Both the position numbers and the translations under genes were made by a program. From Leptospira sp. WS58.C1 (GTDB lineage Bacteria; Spirochaetota; Leptospiria; Leptospirales; Leptospiraceae): a stretch of 64,000 nt of DNA. The DNA is taken from assembly GCF_040833995.1 (NCBI RefSeq), contig NZ_CP162138.1, positions 308,961 to 372,960 of the forward strand. The letters run 5' to 3'. The notes under the pieces are model-generated. The model did not search any database. It saw only the letters and a program-made list of their open reading frames with translations, and was not told the origin of the DNA. This document shows, piece by piece, positions 1-9,694 of this stretch. Every line of letters starts with the position of its first letter. The first letter of the stretch is position 1.

Positions 1-255
1 AAAGGGAAAACATTTTTCGTAAAAGACAACGGCGCCGGTTTCGATATGAAATATTATAACAGACTTTTCGGTGTTTTTCAAAGGTTACATAGACAGGATG
101 AATTTGAAGGTACAGGTGTGGGACTTGCCATCGTACAAAGGATAGTCACCAGATACAAGGGTTCGGTCTGGGCAGAAGGTAAACCGGGAGAAGGCGCCTC
201 CTTCTTCTTTACCTTGGGAGAAAAAGCAGGGACCGCGGTCGGTTTTCATAATTGA
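1..255 (+). CDS. Histidine kinase, C-terminal ATPase domain (5' end outside window)
   Basis: Only the last 84 codons are present and the frame is open to the left edge. They show the HATPase_c signature of a sensor histidine kinase: a G1 box (DNGAGFD), an F-box-like segment ([10 protein letters not shown]) and a G2 box ([12 protein letters not shown]), then the terminal strand ([10 protein letters not shown]). This domain binds ATP and phosphorylates the conserved His of the dimerisation domain, which lies upstream of the window. The [11 protein letters not shown] stretch is typical of phytochrome/PAS-type kinases, but the sensor is not visible. The frame ends in TGA at 253-255. About 145 bp then separate it from the next kinase. 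Confidence 0.9.
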   Translation, partial: KGKTFFVKDNGAGFDMKYYNRLFGVFQRLHRQDEFEGTGVGLAIVQRIVTRYKGSVWAEGKPGEGASFFFTLGEKAGTAVGFHN

Positions 256-399
256 AAAAACCCGTCACTCTATAATTTCTTTACTTAAGAGATAAATTTC
301 ATTTTCAAAGATAGGAATCTATCCGGCGAAAACGTCTTATATTTTAAACCTAGAAACTTTCTCCTTGAGCCGAAGGAGCGGCGTTCGAAATTAGTTTTC

Positions 400-2919
400 A
401 TGGGAACGGAAGTCCAAACTTTATCCTGGTTCAAATGGACTCCTTACGCGATCCTTCCTCTATTTAGTCTTTTTCTTTCCATTCTCACTTTTCGTTTAGG
501 TTTCAAAAATAGACAAACTTCCGGAGCGCCCGAATTCATTCTCGTATGTCTCGGAATCACACTTTATAGCTTCGGATATTTTTGGGAAATTGTCAGCACC
601 AAACCGGCAAGTATCATTTTCTGGGACAATTTTCAATTTATAGGCCCCGACATTCTGATCGTTTCTCTTCCGTTCCTATGTTTGAGAATTGCCAATTTAA
701 GTAGGTTTATTCATCCGATCAGTATCGTTCTTTTTTCAATCATTCCAATCTGCACTGAACTTGTAGTCTGGTTCGGACAAGAAGAATGGATCCGCCCTTC
801 TCTCAGATTCGATAACTCTGCTCCATGGCTGGCCTTGATCTATGAATACGGTCCTTGGATGCAGATATACGTAGTCAATTTCCTTTCCGTATTCCTACTT
901 TGCATTATAATTTTATTATATGGTGTCTGGTCACAAAGAGCATTTCATAGAATAAGATGTTTGGTATTCCTGATCGGCATTTCCCTTCCATTCGGAAGTC
1001 AAATAATGACCGCCGGTGGTTTTGTACCGTTTATCCATCCGAAGTTGGATATTTTTCCTTTGGCGGCCGGTTTCGCATTACTTGTCTGGATGTACGGTCT
1101 TTTTTATTTTAGGATATTAAATCTGATCCCTTTGGCAAGAAATCAGGTTTTTGAATATATACAAGATGCGGTTTTTGTAATGAATTCCTCCGGGGTCCTT
1201 CTGGATTGTAATGTTTCCGCTTTAAACCTTCTCGGAACGGCCAGATTAAGACAAGATCAGAAACTTTCCGAATTCCTTCCGGATTTGGACACTCTTGTGG
1301 AAGAATGCCATATTTCCAGAAAAACCAATACGGAATGGAGAACAAACCACGGAAAATACTACGATGTTTCCGTTCGTTCTCAGAAAGCGGAAGGTTCTCA
1401 ATTTAAAATTGTCGTACTTAGGGATGTGACACAAAGGGCAATTTCGGAAAGAAAACTTTCCGAAAGAAGGGACATTCTACAGAGTATTTTGGACTCAACT
1501 AGTATTCTTTTCTTGGTCTTGGACGGCGACGGAAAATTAATTTTATTGAATAAAGCCTGTTTGCAGATCACAGGATTCGACCTAATGGAGTTGGAAGGAA
1601 AAGTTTTTTGGGAAACGGAACTATTTGCGGACGAAAGAAATTCGATCGCGAAGGTTTTCGAGAAACGTTTTGCAAAGAAAAGATTCCCAAAACATACAAG
1701 CGTACTTCTAAGGACCAAAGACGGAAAATCCAGGAGGACACTTTGGGAGCATAAGGAAGTCAGGGATCGGTACGGTCTTTTGCAATACGTAATTTCCACA
1801 GGAACCGATGCTACTGGCCTGGAGGAAGCGGAATTCAGGATCGATACATTACAAAGAGCGAATAAAGAGATCTTGGCTCAAAAAGCGATCATTGAATCCC
1901 AAAAATCCGATCTGGAAGAAGTTCTACAAAATCTGAAAAAAACCCAGGCAAAATTGATCCAGGCGTCTAAGTTAGCGGATCTCGGTCAGCTAGCCGCAGG
2001 TATAGCGCACGAGATCAATAATCCGATCGGTGCCATCCAAGCGGCAGGTTTTAATATACTTTCCTATCTGGAAAAGATCAGAACGGAATTAAGATCTATC
2101 CTTCCTCTTCTCTCCTCTTTATCCGATGATGATTGGAATTCCTATAAAGAACTGATCTCAGTCGGTGTTTCTTCCAAAGAAATACTGATCGGCCTGGAAA
2201 GAAGAAGAGTTCTTGCGGAGATCAAAACGGAGATGAAATCCGCAGACATCCTTTTTCCGGAAGAAACTGCGGAATTTTTTGTGGATTTCGGGGTAGCTTC
2301 TTCTTGGAGAAATTTCGAGAGTATATTAAAAAATCCGAATGCAAGGGAACTTCTCCCCTTCTTTTTGAATCTTTTGGGACCGGAACAATGTGTGGATACG
2401 ATCAAGACCGCAGTGGATCGTTCCGCAAAAATTGTATATGCACTTAGAAGTTTCGCACATTTCGAGTCGTCTCATAAGAAGAGAAAATTCTCACTTAAAG
2501 AAAATATAGATACCGTACTGACATTATACCAAAATTTGTTTAAACACGGTGTCGAAGTTTCGACTAATCTGGAAGGGATCCCAGAATTTTTGGGTTTTCC
2601 GGATGATCTAATGCACCTATGGACAAACTTGATTATGAATTCCGTCCAGGCAATGTCGTATAAAGGTTCGATCGGGATCAGCGCCTATTTACAAGAAAAT
2701 GAGGTAATCGTTTCCATCCAAGACAAGGGGCCCGGGATTCCGGCGGAAGTGCAAGACCAAGTATTCGATGCATTCTTTACAACTAAACCTTTGGGTGAAG
2801 GTTCCGGTTTAGGTTTGGACATTGCAAAACGTATTGTGGAAAAACATAAGGGAAGGATCTGGTTCGATTCTTCTCCCGGGAATACTATATTTTATGTGGG
2901 GCTTCCCTTCGAGGTTTGA
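400..2919 (+). CDS. Sensor histidine kinase with N-terminal 7TM region and two PAS domains
   Basis: An 839-residue membrane kinase. Residues about 10-240 form seven hydrophobic segments like the 7TM region of histidine kinases. Two PAS-like domains follow (about 245-350 and 355-480), then a coiled coil and a HisKA domain with the phospho-acceptor motif AAGIAHEINNP near residue 540. A roughly 100-residue helical insertion precedes the HATPase domain (NLIMNSVQAM, DKGPGIP, GSGLGLDIAKRI). It should autophosphorylate in response to an unknown signal. The ATG at 400 has only a distant purine-rich stretch (AAGGAG at 373-378), so the start is moderately sure. Its stop lies 6 bp before the next kinase, which suggests one operon with the two genes downstream. 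Confidence 0.88.
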   Translation: MGTEVQTLSWFKWTPYAILPLFSLFLSILTFRLGFKNRQTSGAPEFILVCLGITLYSFGYFWEIVSTKPASIIFWDNFQFIGPDILIVSLPFLCLRIANLSRFIHPISIVLFSIIPICTELVVWFGQEEWIRPSLRFDNSAPWLALIYEYGPWMQIYVVNFLSVFLLCIIILLYGVWSQRAFHRIRCLVFLIGISLPFGSQIMTAGGFVPFIHPKLDIFPLAAGFALLVWMYGLFYFRILNLIPLARNQVFEYIQDAVFVMNSSGVLLDCNVSALNLLGTARLRQDQKLSEFLPDLDTLVEECHISRKTNTEWRTNHGKYYDVSVRSQKAEGSQFKIVVLRDVTQRAISERKLSERRDILQSILDSTSILFLVLDGDGKLILLNKACLQITGFDLMELEGKVFWETELFADERNSIAKVFEKRFAKKRFPKHTSVLLRTKDGKSRRTLWEHKEVRDRYGLLQYVISTGTDATGLEEAEFRIDTLQRANKEILAQKAIIESQKSDLEEVLQNLKKTQAKLIQASKLADLGQLAAGIAHEINNPIGAIQAAGFNILSYLEKIRTELRSILPLLSSLSDDDWNSYKELISVGVSSKEILIGLERRRVLAEIKTEMKSADILFPEETAEFFVDFGVASSWRNFESILKNPNARELLPFFLNLLGPEQCVDTIKTAVDRSAKIVYALRSFAHFESSHKKRKFSLKENIDTVLTLYQNLFKHGVEVSTNLEGIPEFLGFPDDLMHLWTNLIMNSVQAMSYKGSIGISAYLQENEVIVSIQDKGPGIPAEVQDQVFDAFFTTKPLGEGSGLGLDIAKRIVEKHKGRIWFDSSPGNTIFYVGLPFEV

Positions 2920-2925
2920 GTTTTT

Positions 2926-5913
2926 GTGATCGCATTTTTAGATAATTTTTTCATCTATAATACTTCTGCTAAACTTCTTACGGCTACGTACAATCCTTGG
3001 TTAGTTGTCCTTTCCGTTTTGATGGCGATATTGGCTTCTTATATCGCTCTTCAGATCGTAGGACAGAAAGTCCCGGAATCCGCTCCGCCTATTACCAAAT
3101 ATTTAATTTCGTCCGCTGCTAGCCTGGCATTAGGTTGTGGTGTTTGGTCCATGCATTTTATCGGAATGCTTTCCTTCGAATTATGTACGACCGTTCAATA
3201 TGATAAAAGCCTGACTATTTTGTCCGTCGCTCCAAGTATTCTTGCTTCCGCAATCGCATTGTCATTCGTGAATAGACCCAAAATTTCAGGCGCAGAATTA
3301 ATATTAGGCGGTTTACTTGTGGGTTCCGGAATAGGGGCCATGCATTATACCGGAATGGCTGCCATGCAGACAAGCGTGTTCTTACGTTATGACCCATGGT
3401 TCTTCGCGTTATCCATAGTGGTTGCCGTAGTTCTTGCGATACTCTCTCTTTGGGTACGATTCGGTTTGGAGAGTTTACAATTACGGACTTTCTGGCCTTC
3501 TTTTATTTCGGCCTGCACCATGGGATCTGCTATTTCCGGAATGCACTATACGGGTATGGCCGCTGCAAGATTCATAGGAGAAGCGGATACTAACCTGGCT
3601 TCACAAGCTTCCGATTCCACTTTCCTTGCTCTTGCAATTTCTTTGATCACGATCGCTTTCACTCTTTTTGCATTCGCAGTCAACTGGTTCTTAAGATATA
3701 GGGATCTTGTGAATAATCTCCGGGTAAGCGAATCCAGACTTAGGACCATCATCACTACGGCGGTGGATGGTGTGATCACTATGGACTCTCAAGGTAAGAT
3801 TCGGGAATTCAACCGTTCCGCCGAGTTGATATTCGGTTATAAAAACAAAGAAGTGATCGGGAAGAACATTAGAGAGTTAATGCCGGATCCGTACTATAAC
3901 GGCAGAGACAAAAATTCCCAAACAATGTTGAGTGCCGGTTTCGCTAAAATTATAGGAAGTAGTAGAGAAGTTATCGGGATCAGAAAAGACGGCTCCGATT
4001 TTCCAGTACGTTTAGCGATAGGACACGGCAAATTCGCAGGGGAAGATCTATTCGTAGGTTTTGTAACGGATATCAGCGAAAGAAAAATGATCGAAAACGC
4101 ATTAAAACAAAGCGAACAACAGGTGCGTTCCTTGATCGAAAATATACCCGGCATTACTTACAGATGTCTTCCTAATAACGATTGGAAGATGTTATTTATG
4201 AGCGACGCTTCCGAATCAATCACGGGATATCCGGTCCAGGATTTCGTAAGTGCAAACTCGATAAGATCTTTCAAAGATATTATCCATCCGGACGATCTAA
4301 AAAGAGTGGAGTTCGAAGTCGATGCGGCAGTTTCAGGCAAAAGGGCCTTCACTTTAGAATACAGGATCCTCCACCAAAGCGGTGAGATCCGATGGCTTTG
4401 GGAAAACGGTTGCGGAGCTTACGGTGGAAATGGAGAAGCGATCTTTATAGACGGAGTTATTCTAGATATTACCGAAAGAAGAAGAATCGAAGAAGCGTTA
4501 CGTAAAGAAAAAGAAAAAGCCGAACTTGCGGCGATCACTAAAACTTCTTTTTTGGCAAATATGAGCCATGAGATCCGTACTCCCATGAACGCGATCCTCG
4601 GATTTACGGAAGTACTTCTTTCGGAAGAATTGGAAAAAAATCATAGGAGCCATTTGGAAACCGTCAAAAGTTCCGCGAAATCTTTATTAAGACTTTTGAA
4701 TGATATCTTAAACACCGCGAAGTTGGAAAAAGGAGCGGTGGAATTGGAAGAAATTGACTTCTCCCTTGTGAAATTAGTCGCGGAATTAAAATCCACTTTG
4801 GGTATCAGTGCCAGAAAGAAAAATCTGGAATTCGAAGTTATCCAAGATCCGGAACTACCTGAATTTTATAAGGGAGATTCTTTGCGGATCAGACAGATCC
4901 TGATGAACCTGATCGGTAACGCCGTCAAATTTACGGACAAAGGAAAAGTCAGTCTAAAAGTGACTAAAGAAGCAGGGAAACTCCATTTTGCAGTCCAAGA
5001 TACCGGGATCGGGATCCAAGCGGATCGATTGGATAAAATTTTCGAACCCTTCACGCAGGCGGATATTTCCACCACTAGACGTTTTGGCGGAACGGGACTC
5101 GGCACCACAATTTGTAAGCAGCTAACGGAATTGATGGGTGGGAAAATTTGGGTCGAGAGCAATTTAGGGAAAGGTAGTACTTTCCATGTTCTTCTCCCTT
5201 TAAAAGAAGGAAAACATAAACAGGAAAACAAGATCCAAATAGGGATCAGACTTCCTCCTTTAAAGATCCTAGTCGTCGACGATGTGGAAAAGAATACGGA
5301 ACTCGTAAGCCTTCTTCTGCAAAACCTAGGACATCAGGTAGAATCGTCGTATAACGGAGAAGACGCGGTAAAAAAAGTCACGACCGGTTCTTTTGATCTG
5401 GTCTTAATGGACGTACAGATGCCGGGACTGGACGGTCATCAGGCAACTAGGGTTATCCGAATGCATGAGATCCAGGGGAATGTTCCTAGAACCCCTATTT
5501 TAGCATTGACTGCAAGTGTTTTTGAGGAGGATAAAAGTGCGGCAAGTTCCGCCGGAATGGACGGATTCGTCTCTAAGCCGGTGGAAATGGACCAAATGAT
5601 TGCCGAGATCGCAAGAGTATTAGGTTATTCGGAAAGAATTGCCGATCCGGAAATCTATCTTAACGAAAGAGAAGTGGAATGGGATCCGGAAAGAGCTTCG
5701 ATTCTCGCCAAAGAATTATCCGACTCCTTTCAAAGAGGTTCGATCGAAGAAGAATATGTGGAAGAATTTTCGGACCTGATCCGAACAAAAGTGGAAAATT
5801 CCGATTTTAAACTTTTTAGTTCTAAAATAGAACAATTCGAATTCGAAGAGGCTTATACTCTTCTCAAAAAATTCAGCACCCAACTCGGATTGGACACGGA
5901 TCTCGGAAAATAG
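2926..5913 (+). CDS. MHYT-domain hybrid histidine kinase/response regulator
   Basis: A 995-residue hybrid kinase with a GTG start. The N-terminal MHYT sensor (about residues 15-255) has three copies of the diagnostic motif (MHFIGM, MHYTGM, MHYTGM); MHYT domains are membrane modules proposed to bind a metal and sense a diatomic gas. Two PAS domains follow (about 265-390 and 395-520), the second ending in a PAC-like DITERR. Next come HisKA (MSHEIRTPMNAILGF), HATPase (NLIGNAV, DTGIGI, GGTGLG) and a receiver domain (ILVVDDV, phospho-Asp in LVLMDVQMPG). The last 100 residues have no recognised domain. It is placed 6 bp after the preceding kinase and 1 bp before the HD-GYP gene, so a phosphorelay among the three products is likely. 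Confidence 0.9.
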   Translation: MIAFLDNFFIYNTSAKLLTATYNPWLVVLSVLMAILASYIALQIVGQKVPESAPPITKYLISSAASLALGCGVWSMHFIGMLSFELCTTVQYDKSLTILSVAPSILASAIALSFVNRPKISGAELILGGLLVGSGIGAMHYTGMAAMQTSVFLRYDPWFFALSIVVAVVLAILSLWVRFGLESLQLRTFWPSFISACTMGSAISGMHYTGMAAARFIGEADTNLASQASDSTFLALAISLITIAFTLFAFAVNWFLRYRDLVNNLRVSESRLRTIITTAVDGVITMDSQGKIREFNRSAELIFGYKNKEVIGKNIRELMPDPYYNGRDKNSQTMLSAGFAKIIGSSREVIGIRKDGSDFPVRLAIGHGKFAGEDLFVGFVTDISERKMIENALKQSEQQVRSLIENIPGITYRCLPNNDWKMLFMSDASESITGYPVQDFVSANSIRSFKDIIHPDDLKRVEFEVDAAVSGKRAFTLEYRILHQSGEIRWLWENGCGAYGGNGEAIFIDGVILDITERRRIEEALRKEKEKAELAAITKTSFLANMSHEIRTPMNAILGFTEVLLSEELEKNHRSHLETVKSSAKSLLRLLNDILNTAKLEKGAVELEEIDFSLVKLVAELKSTLGISARKKNLEFEVIQDPELPEFYKGDSLRIRQILMNLIGNAVKFTDKGKVSLKVTKEAGKLHFAVQDTGIGIQADRLDKIFEPFTQADISTTRRFGGTGLGTTICKQLTELMGGKIWVESNLGKGSTFHVLLPLKEGKHKQENKIQIGIRLPPLKILVVDDVEKNTELVSLLLQNLGHQVESSYNGEDAVKKVTTGSFDLVLMDVQMPGLDGHQATRVIRMHEIQGNVPRTPILALTASVFEEDKSAASSAGMDGFVSKPVEMDQMIAEIARVLGYSERIADPEIYLNEREVEWDPERASILAKELSDSFQRGSIEEEYVEEFSDLIRTKVENSDFKLFSSKIEQFEFEEAYTLLKKFSTQLGLDTDLGK

Positions 5914-5914
5914 A

Positions 5915-6910
5915 ATGAGCCATCTACTCGATGACAGACCGAAAATTTTAGTCGTAGACGACGAAGCGGCAAACCTACAAGTACTCAAACAAATATTACA
6001 AGAAGATTATAGACTATTTTTCGCAAAAGACGGGATCAAGGCTTTAGAGCTTGCGATCTCCGAAAGACCGAATCTCATCCTTTTGGACGTGATGATGCCC
6101 GGAATGACAGGACATGAAACCTGTAAAAAACTCAGGAATGAGTTCTCTACCTCCAGGATACCGGTGATATTCGTAACGGCAATGGCGGAAGAAGAAGACG
6201 AGGCGGACGGTTTCGAAGCGGGGGCCGTCGATTATATTACGAAACCCGTAAGCCCCGCCATCGTAAAAGCTAGAGTAAAAACTCATCTTTCCCTGGTTCG
6301 GAACGATGAACTAAAAGAGACAAGACTTCAGATCATTCAAAGATTGGGCCTCGCCGCGGAATACAAGGACAATGAGACCGGACTTCATGTGATCCGAATG
6401 AGCCATTATTCCCAAACTTTAGCAAGGGCCTTGGGTTATTCGGAAGATACCGCCGAAAAAATATTACATGCTTCTCCTATGCATGATATCGGTAAGATAG
6501 GTATTCCGGATAGTATATTACAAAAACCTGGTAAACTTGATCCGGAAGAATGGGAAATCATGAAAACCCACCCCACGATCGGAGCCGAGATCATCGGAGA
6601 CCATGATTCGATACTTTTGCAAATGGCGAAAAGTATCGCTTTGAACCATCACGAAAAATGGGACGGGAGCGGTTATCCGAACGGGATCAAAGGAGATACA
6701 ATTCCGGTGGAAGCGAGAATAGTCACGATTGCGGACGTATTCGACGCACTAACAACAGAAAGACCTTATAAAAAAGCCTGGAGTATAGAAGACGCAGTCA
6801 ATCATATACGAAAGGGAGCCGGGTCCCATTTTGATCCGGGTCTTGTACCGGTATTTCTGAATCTGATGCCTGAACTTTTGGAGATCAGAGAACGTTGGGC
6901 AGAAACTTAA
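5915..6910 (+). CDS. Response regulator with HD-GYP phosphodiesterase domain
   Basis: A 331-residue protein. The receiver domain occupies residues 8-125 (VVDDEAAN, phospho-Asp in LILLDVMMPG, conserved Lys in YITKPVS). The HD-GYP domain follows, with HDIGKIGIP, the downstream HH pair (LNHHEKWDGSGYP) and the GYP loop. HD-GYP proteins hydrolyse cyclic di-GMP to GMP or pGpG with bound metals. All canonical metal ligands appear present, so an active enzyme is expected. The ATG follows the hybrid-kinase stop by a single base, which implies translational coupling. The simplest reading is that the two upstream kinases control c-di-GMP breakdown through this protein. Confidence 0.92.
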   Translation: MSHLLDDRPKILVVDDEAANLQVLKQILQEDYRLFFAKDGIKALELAISERPNLILLDVMMPGMTGHETCKKLRNEFSTSRIPVIFVTAMAEEEDEADGFEAGAVDYITKPVSPAIVKARVKTHLSLVRNDELKETRLQIIQRLGLAAEYKDNETGLHVIRMSHYSQTLARALGYSEDTAEKILHASPMHDIGKIGIPDSILQKPGKLDPEEWEIMKTHPTIGAEIIGDHDSILLQMAKSIALNHHEKWDGSGYPNGIKGDTIPVEARIVTIADVFDALTTERPYKKAWSIEDAVNHIRKGAGSHFDPGLVPVFLNLMPELLEIRERWAET

Positions 6911-6922
6911 AATTTATAGTCC

Positions 6923-6985
6923 GTCCCAAAGTATAAGCTATCGGTCAACCAAGTCACGGGCTTCATGAGACTGGACCTTTTGGGA
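6923..6985. terminator. Possible convergent termination region
   Basis: The 82-bp gap between the converging HD-GYP and dehydrogenase genes holds an inverted repeat, GTCCCAAA near 6924 and TTTGGGAC near 6978, separated by about 45 bases. The long loop and lack of a T-tract make it a weak candidate. Confidence 0.25.
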
Positions 6986-6992
6986 CAGGCCC

Positions 6993-7676
6993 TTATAACA
7001 CACCCTTAGGCGGAAGAAAAAGGATCTCGTCCTGATTAAAACTTGCAGGAAGAGAATACAAACTTTCCAAAAAGATCGCAGCATCCGAAGCAGGGATCAT
7101 ATCTTCTCTTTTAAATCCTTCTCTGCCGTCCCAGATCGGAGTGTCTATCGCTCCCGCAAACACGGTAGTCACTCTTATCCCACGATCTTTTACTTCTTCC
7201 CGGATCGCTTTTGCAAAGCCGGCAATACCGTGTTTAGAAGCACAATAAGGAGAAGACCCCGAGAATCCTTGCCTCCCAGCGGTGGAAGAAAGATAACAAA
7301 GTAGAGATCCCTTCTTTAATAAAGGTAGAAGTTTAGAAGTCAGTAAAATAGGTGCGCTTAAATTCAGGATCAGATGTTTTTGAAGATCTTCCCATTCCAG
7401 ATCTTCTATTTTTAAGAATAGACCGTCTCCGGAAGCGAAATAGATCGCATGGATCTCTTCCCAACGCTCCGAAATAAAAGAGGAAATTTTTCGTATTTGA
7501 TCAGGCTCAGCAAGATTGCAGTTATAATTCTTTCCTCTTTCGAAACTTTCCTCCAAGGGCCTGCCTCTCCTGGAGATCCCGATCGGAAAATATTCGGGAT
7601 TTGCATTCAATTTTTCTAATAAAGATCTGCCGATCCCGGAACCGGCCCCGACTACCAGGATATTCTTGGAACCCAT
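6993..7676 (-). CDS. Short-chain dehydrogenase/reductase (SDR)
   Basis: A 227-residue Rossmann-fold oxidoreductase. The N-terminal cofactor motif is GAGSGIG (a variant of TGxxxGIG), the catalytic pair is YCASK with an upstream SST for the catalytic serine, and the length fits a classical SDR. The substrate cannot be told from sequence. It starts 4 bp after the mtnB stop, so it is probably the last gene of an mtnD-mtnB-SDR operon. Co-transcription with methionine salvage could mean a role in reducing a pathway intermediate or product, but no known salvage step requires it, so this is inference only. Confidence 0.85.
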   Translation of the reverse strand: MGSKNILVVGAGSGIGRSLLEKLNANPEYFPIGISRRGRPLEESFERGKNYNCNLAEPDQIRKISSFISERWEEIHAIYFASGDGLFLKIEDLEWEDLQKHLILNLSAPILLTSKLLPLLKKGSLLCYLSSTAGRQGFSGSSPYCASKHGIAGFAKAIREEVKDRGIRVTTVFAGAIDTPIWDGREGFKREDMIPASDAAIFLESLYSLPASFNQDEILFLPPKGVL

Positions 7677-7680
7677 ACTA

Positions 7681-8316
7681 TTACTTGGACATCGCCCGCA
7701 CTTTTAATAAAAAATCGGCGGCTTCTAAATGCCGATTCGCCTGGACCAGATCCTTTCCCCAAACGGTAATCCCGTGTTTTTCTATAATACAGAAGGGGAC
7801 CCTAGGTTTTGCCTCGATGAGATGTTTCTCCAAATGATCGGAAATATCCTGCACATTCGGATAATTGTATAGGACAGGGACGGATACGTTCGGATCCTCA
7901 TCCCAGATACCGAACGCCTTAATGATCTCTAAGGGAAGAAGCGGAAGTTCCTCGATCGGATTCTCTTTGGAAACTCCTATTTCGATCAGATTAGATTCCG
8001 GTGTATGGACATGAAGAGAACATCCCATTTCCGGAAATGCTTTATAAACTGCTCTGTGTATGGAAGTTTCCGCGGAAGGTTTCAGACCTTCTCGACCTTT
8101 CCAACCTTCTAGTACTTTTCCGGATTGGATCTCTACCGGAAGAAAATCTTTTCGGGTCAGTTTGTTCTTATCCAAACCGCTTCCGCTTACCCAGAATACG
8201 TTAGGATCTTTTTCGTCCTTGATGGAAAGATTGCCCGCAGTTCCGGGCATCCATCCTTTGGAATGATACAGGACCCCCGACTCCGCGAGGCGGGTCAGGA
8301 TTTTTTTTTGGGACAT
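7681..8316 (-). CDS. mtnB: Methylthioribulose-1-phosphate dehydratase
   Basis: A 211-residue class II aldolase-fold enzyme. It dehydrates 5-methylthioribulose 1-phosphate to the diketo compound in methionine salvage, recycling the methylthioadenosine left over from polyamine synthesis. Diagnostic features are the N-terminal WMPGTAGNLS segment, the metal-binding HVH in SLHVHTPES, the later EKHGITVWG histidine, and the size. It lies 3 bp downstream of mtnD. The spermidine genes at 26-28 kb produce methylthioadenosine, so the window contains both a source and part of the recycling route. The other salvage genes (mtnA, mtnC, MTA phosphorylase or kinase) are not in this window. Confidence 0.92.
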   Translation of the reverse strand: MSQKKILTRLAESGVLYHSKGWMPGTAGNLSIKDEKDPNVFWVSGSGLDKNKLTRKDFLPVEIQSGKVLEGWKGREGLKPSAETSIHRAVYKAFPEMGCSLHVHTPESNLIEIGVSKENPIEELPLLPLEIIKAFGIWDEDPNVSVPVLYNYPNVQDISDHLEKHLIEAKPRVPFCIIEKHGITVWGKDLVQANRHLEAADFLLKVRAMSK

Positions 8317-8319
8317 TTT

Positions 8320-8853
8320 TCAGACTAGGGCCGTAGTTTCTTCTACGTAATTCGGGACCCAGCCGCTCATGTCTTGGAAATAACGGACCGCCTTAATTCT
8401 TTTGTTCTCGTCCAAAGTGAACCAATGGTTCGTATTCTTTGGAACGGAGATGAAGTCGTCCTTCTCCACCTTTACTAAAAACTTTTCACCCGCAAGTGAG
8501 AATCCGAAAATCCCGGAACCGTCCACAATATAACGAACTTCGTCGTCGGTATGATAATGCACTTTATCGAATTTGGCCAACATCTCGTTCAGGCCTGGGA
8601 CTTGCGGATGAAGAACGATCAGATCCCTGGATTGATAACCTTCTTTTTCCTTTAAGGTTTCGAAACGACTGTCCAAATTTTTGAGAAGAGTTTCCTTCTC
8701 ATCGTCCACGAGAGTCAATTTATCCGTAAGAGAATAAGAACTAGTAGGAACCGGCCAATGATCGTACTCGATCCCTCTCTTATTCAGAAAAGATTTTACT
8801 TCGGAATTGTCTTTGATTTCCGGAAGTCCCGGTTTTTGGATAATTGTCGCCAT
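8320..8853 (-). CDS. mtnD: Acireductone dioxygenase
   Basis: A 177-residue cupin enzyme. With iron it converts acireductone plus O2 to formate and the 2-keto acid precursor of methionine; with nickel it gives an off-pathway product that includes CO. The metal site is visible as [13 protein letters not shown] (two His and Glu) with the fourth ligand in NTNHWFTL. A strong Shine-Dalgarno sequence (AAGGAGG) precedes the ATG at 8853. It is the first gene of the mtnD-mtnB-SDR run and lies 93 bp downstream of efp on the same strand. Confidence 0.94.
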   Translation of the reverse strand: MATIIQKPGLPEIKDNSEVKSFLNKRGIEYDHWPVPTSSYSLTDKLTLVDDEKETLLKNLDSRFETLKEKEGYQSRDLIVLHPQVPGLNEMLAKFDKVHYHTDDEVRYIVDGSGIFGFSLAGEKFLVKVEKDDFISVPKNTNHWFTLDENKRIKAVRYFQDMSGWVPNYVEETTALV

Positions 8854-8893
8854 TTGTTCCTCCTTTAGGTGGTTTCCCTTTTTTTGCTCCGCA

Positions 8894-8941
8894 CCCTCAA
8901 GCGGCAGTGACGGCCTAGTTTGTATGTAAGGCCGCTTTCAA
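8894..8941 (-). terminator. Inverted repeat between efp and mtnD
   Basis: The gap between efp and mtnD contains AAGCGGC and its complement GCCGCTT about 25 bases apart, with a nested GGCC pair. It could terminate or attenuate efp transcription before mtnD, but no clear T-run follows on the minus strand. Confidence 0.3.
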
Positions 8942-8946
8942 GTTCC

Positions 8947-9513
8947 TTATTTATTGACCCTTTCCACGTAGGTAAGATCTCTCAAGTCGATCCGGATAGA
9001 ATCTCCTTGTTTGATAAAAATAGGTACGTTGATCTCTCCCCCGGTCTCTACGGTAACTCTTTTCAGAGCGGTTCCGGAGGTATCACCTTTTAGACCTTCT
9101 TCCGCATACGTTACTTCCAGGATCGCAAAGTTCGGAGGAGTCACTCCGATCGGTTTACCTTCGTAGAAGGAAACTTCCATAGCCGTCTCTTCCTTTAAGA
9201 ACGGAAGAATATCTTCCAAGTATTCTTTAGAAACAGGAATCTGTTCGAAGTCGTTTGTGTCCATGAAGATGATATCATCACCTTCGGAGTAACAGATAGT
9301 CATCTGTCTTTTTTCCAATTCTACGGATTCTAATTTTTCCGCAGCCTTGAAGGTCCTTTCAATGGAACTGTTACGGACCAGGTTCTTTAATTTTGTACGG
9401 ATAAAGGCGGATCCCTTTCCCGGATTCACGAATTCGCTTTTTACAACGGAATAAAGTTCTCCTTCTACCTTGAGGACCATTCCTTTTCTAACTTCAGTGA
9501 TGCCTAAGTTCAT
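8947..9513 (-). CDS. efp: Elongation factor P
   Basis: A 188-residue translation factor that enters the ribosomal E-site region and relieves stalling at consecutive prolines. The three beta-barrel domains have the usual length. The tip loop reads NPGKGSAF with Lys33, the position that is beta-lysylated in proteobacteria with EpmA/EpmB. The C-terminal signature (TGGEINVPIFIKQGDSI) is standard. An EpmA-like gene (44.3 kb) and a KamA/EpmB-like gene (11.3 kb) are in the same window, which supports a lysylated type of EF-P. The start faces away from the PstS-like gene across a 181-bp intergenic region that must hold two divergent promoters. Confidence 0.96.
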   Translation of the reverse strand: MNLGITEVRKGMVLKVEGELYSVVKSEFVNPGKGSAFIRTKLKNLVRNSSIERTFKAAEKLESVELEKRQMTICYSEGDDIIFMDTNDFEQIPVSKEYLEDILPFLKEETAMEVSFYEGKPIGVTPPNFAILEVTYAEEGLKGDTSGTALKRVTVETGGEINVPIFIKQGDSIRIDLRDLTYVERVNK

Positions 9514-9694
9514 AAACGACCTAAAATAAAGATTACGCTCTTTCTATATCCTTGTAGGAAAGCCGGGTGTCAAGCGATGTACTCCGGCTACCTTCGTTAA
9601 TTGTAATATTTCAGGACTAAAATTCGGTTCGACTTTTCCCCTTACAAGAGGAGAATCCCCTTTTGGAAAAGATTTCCGGAGAACCAAAGATTCG

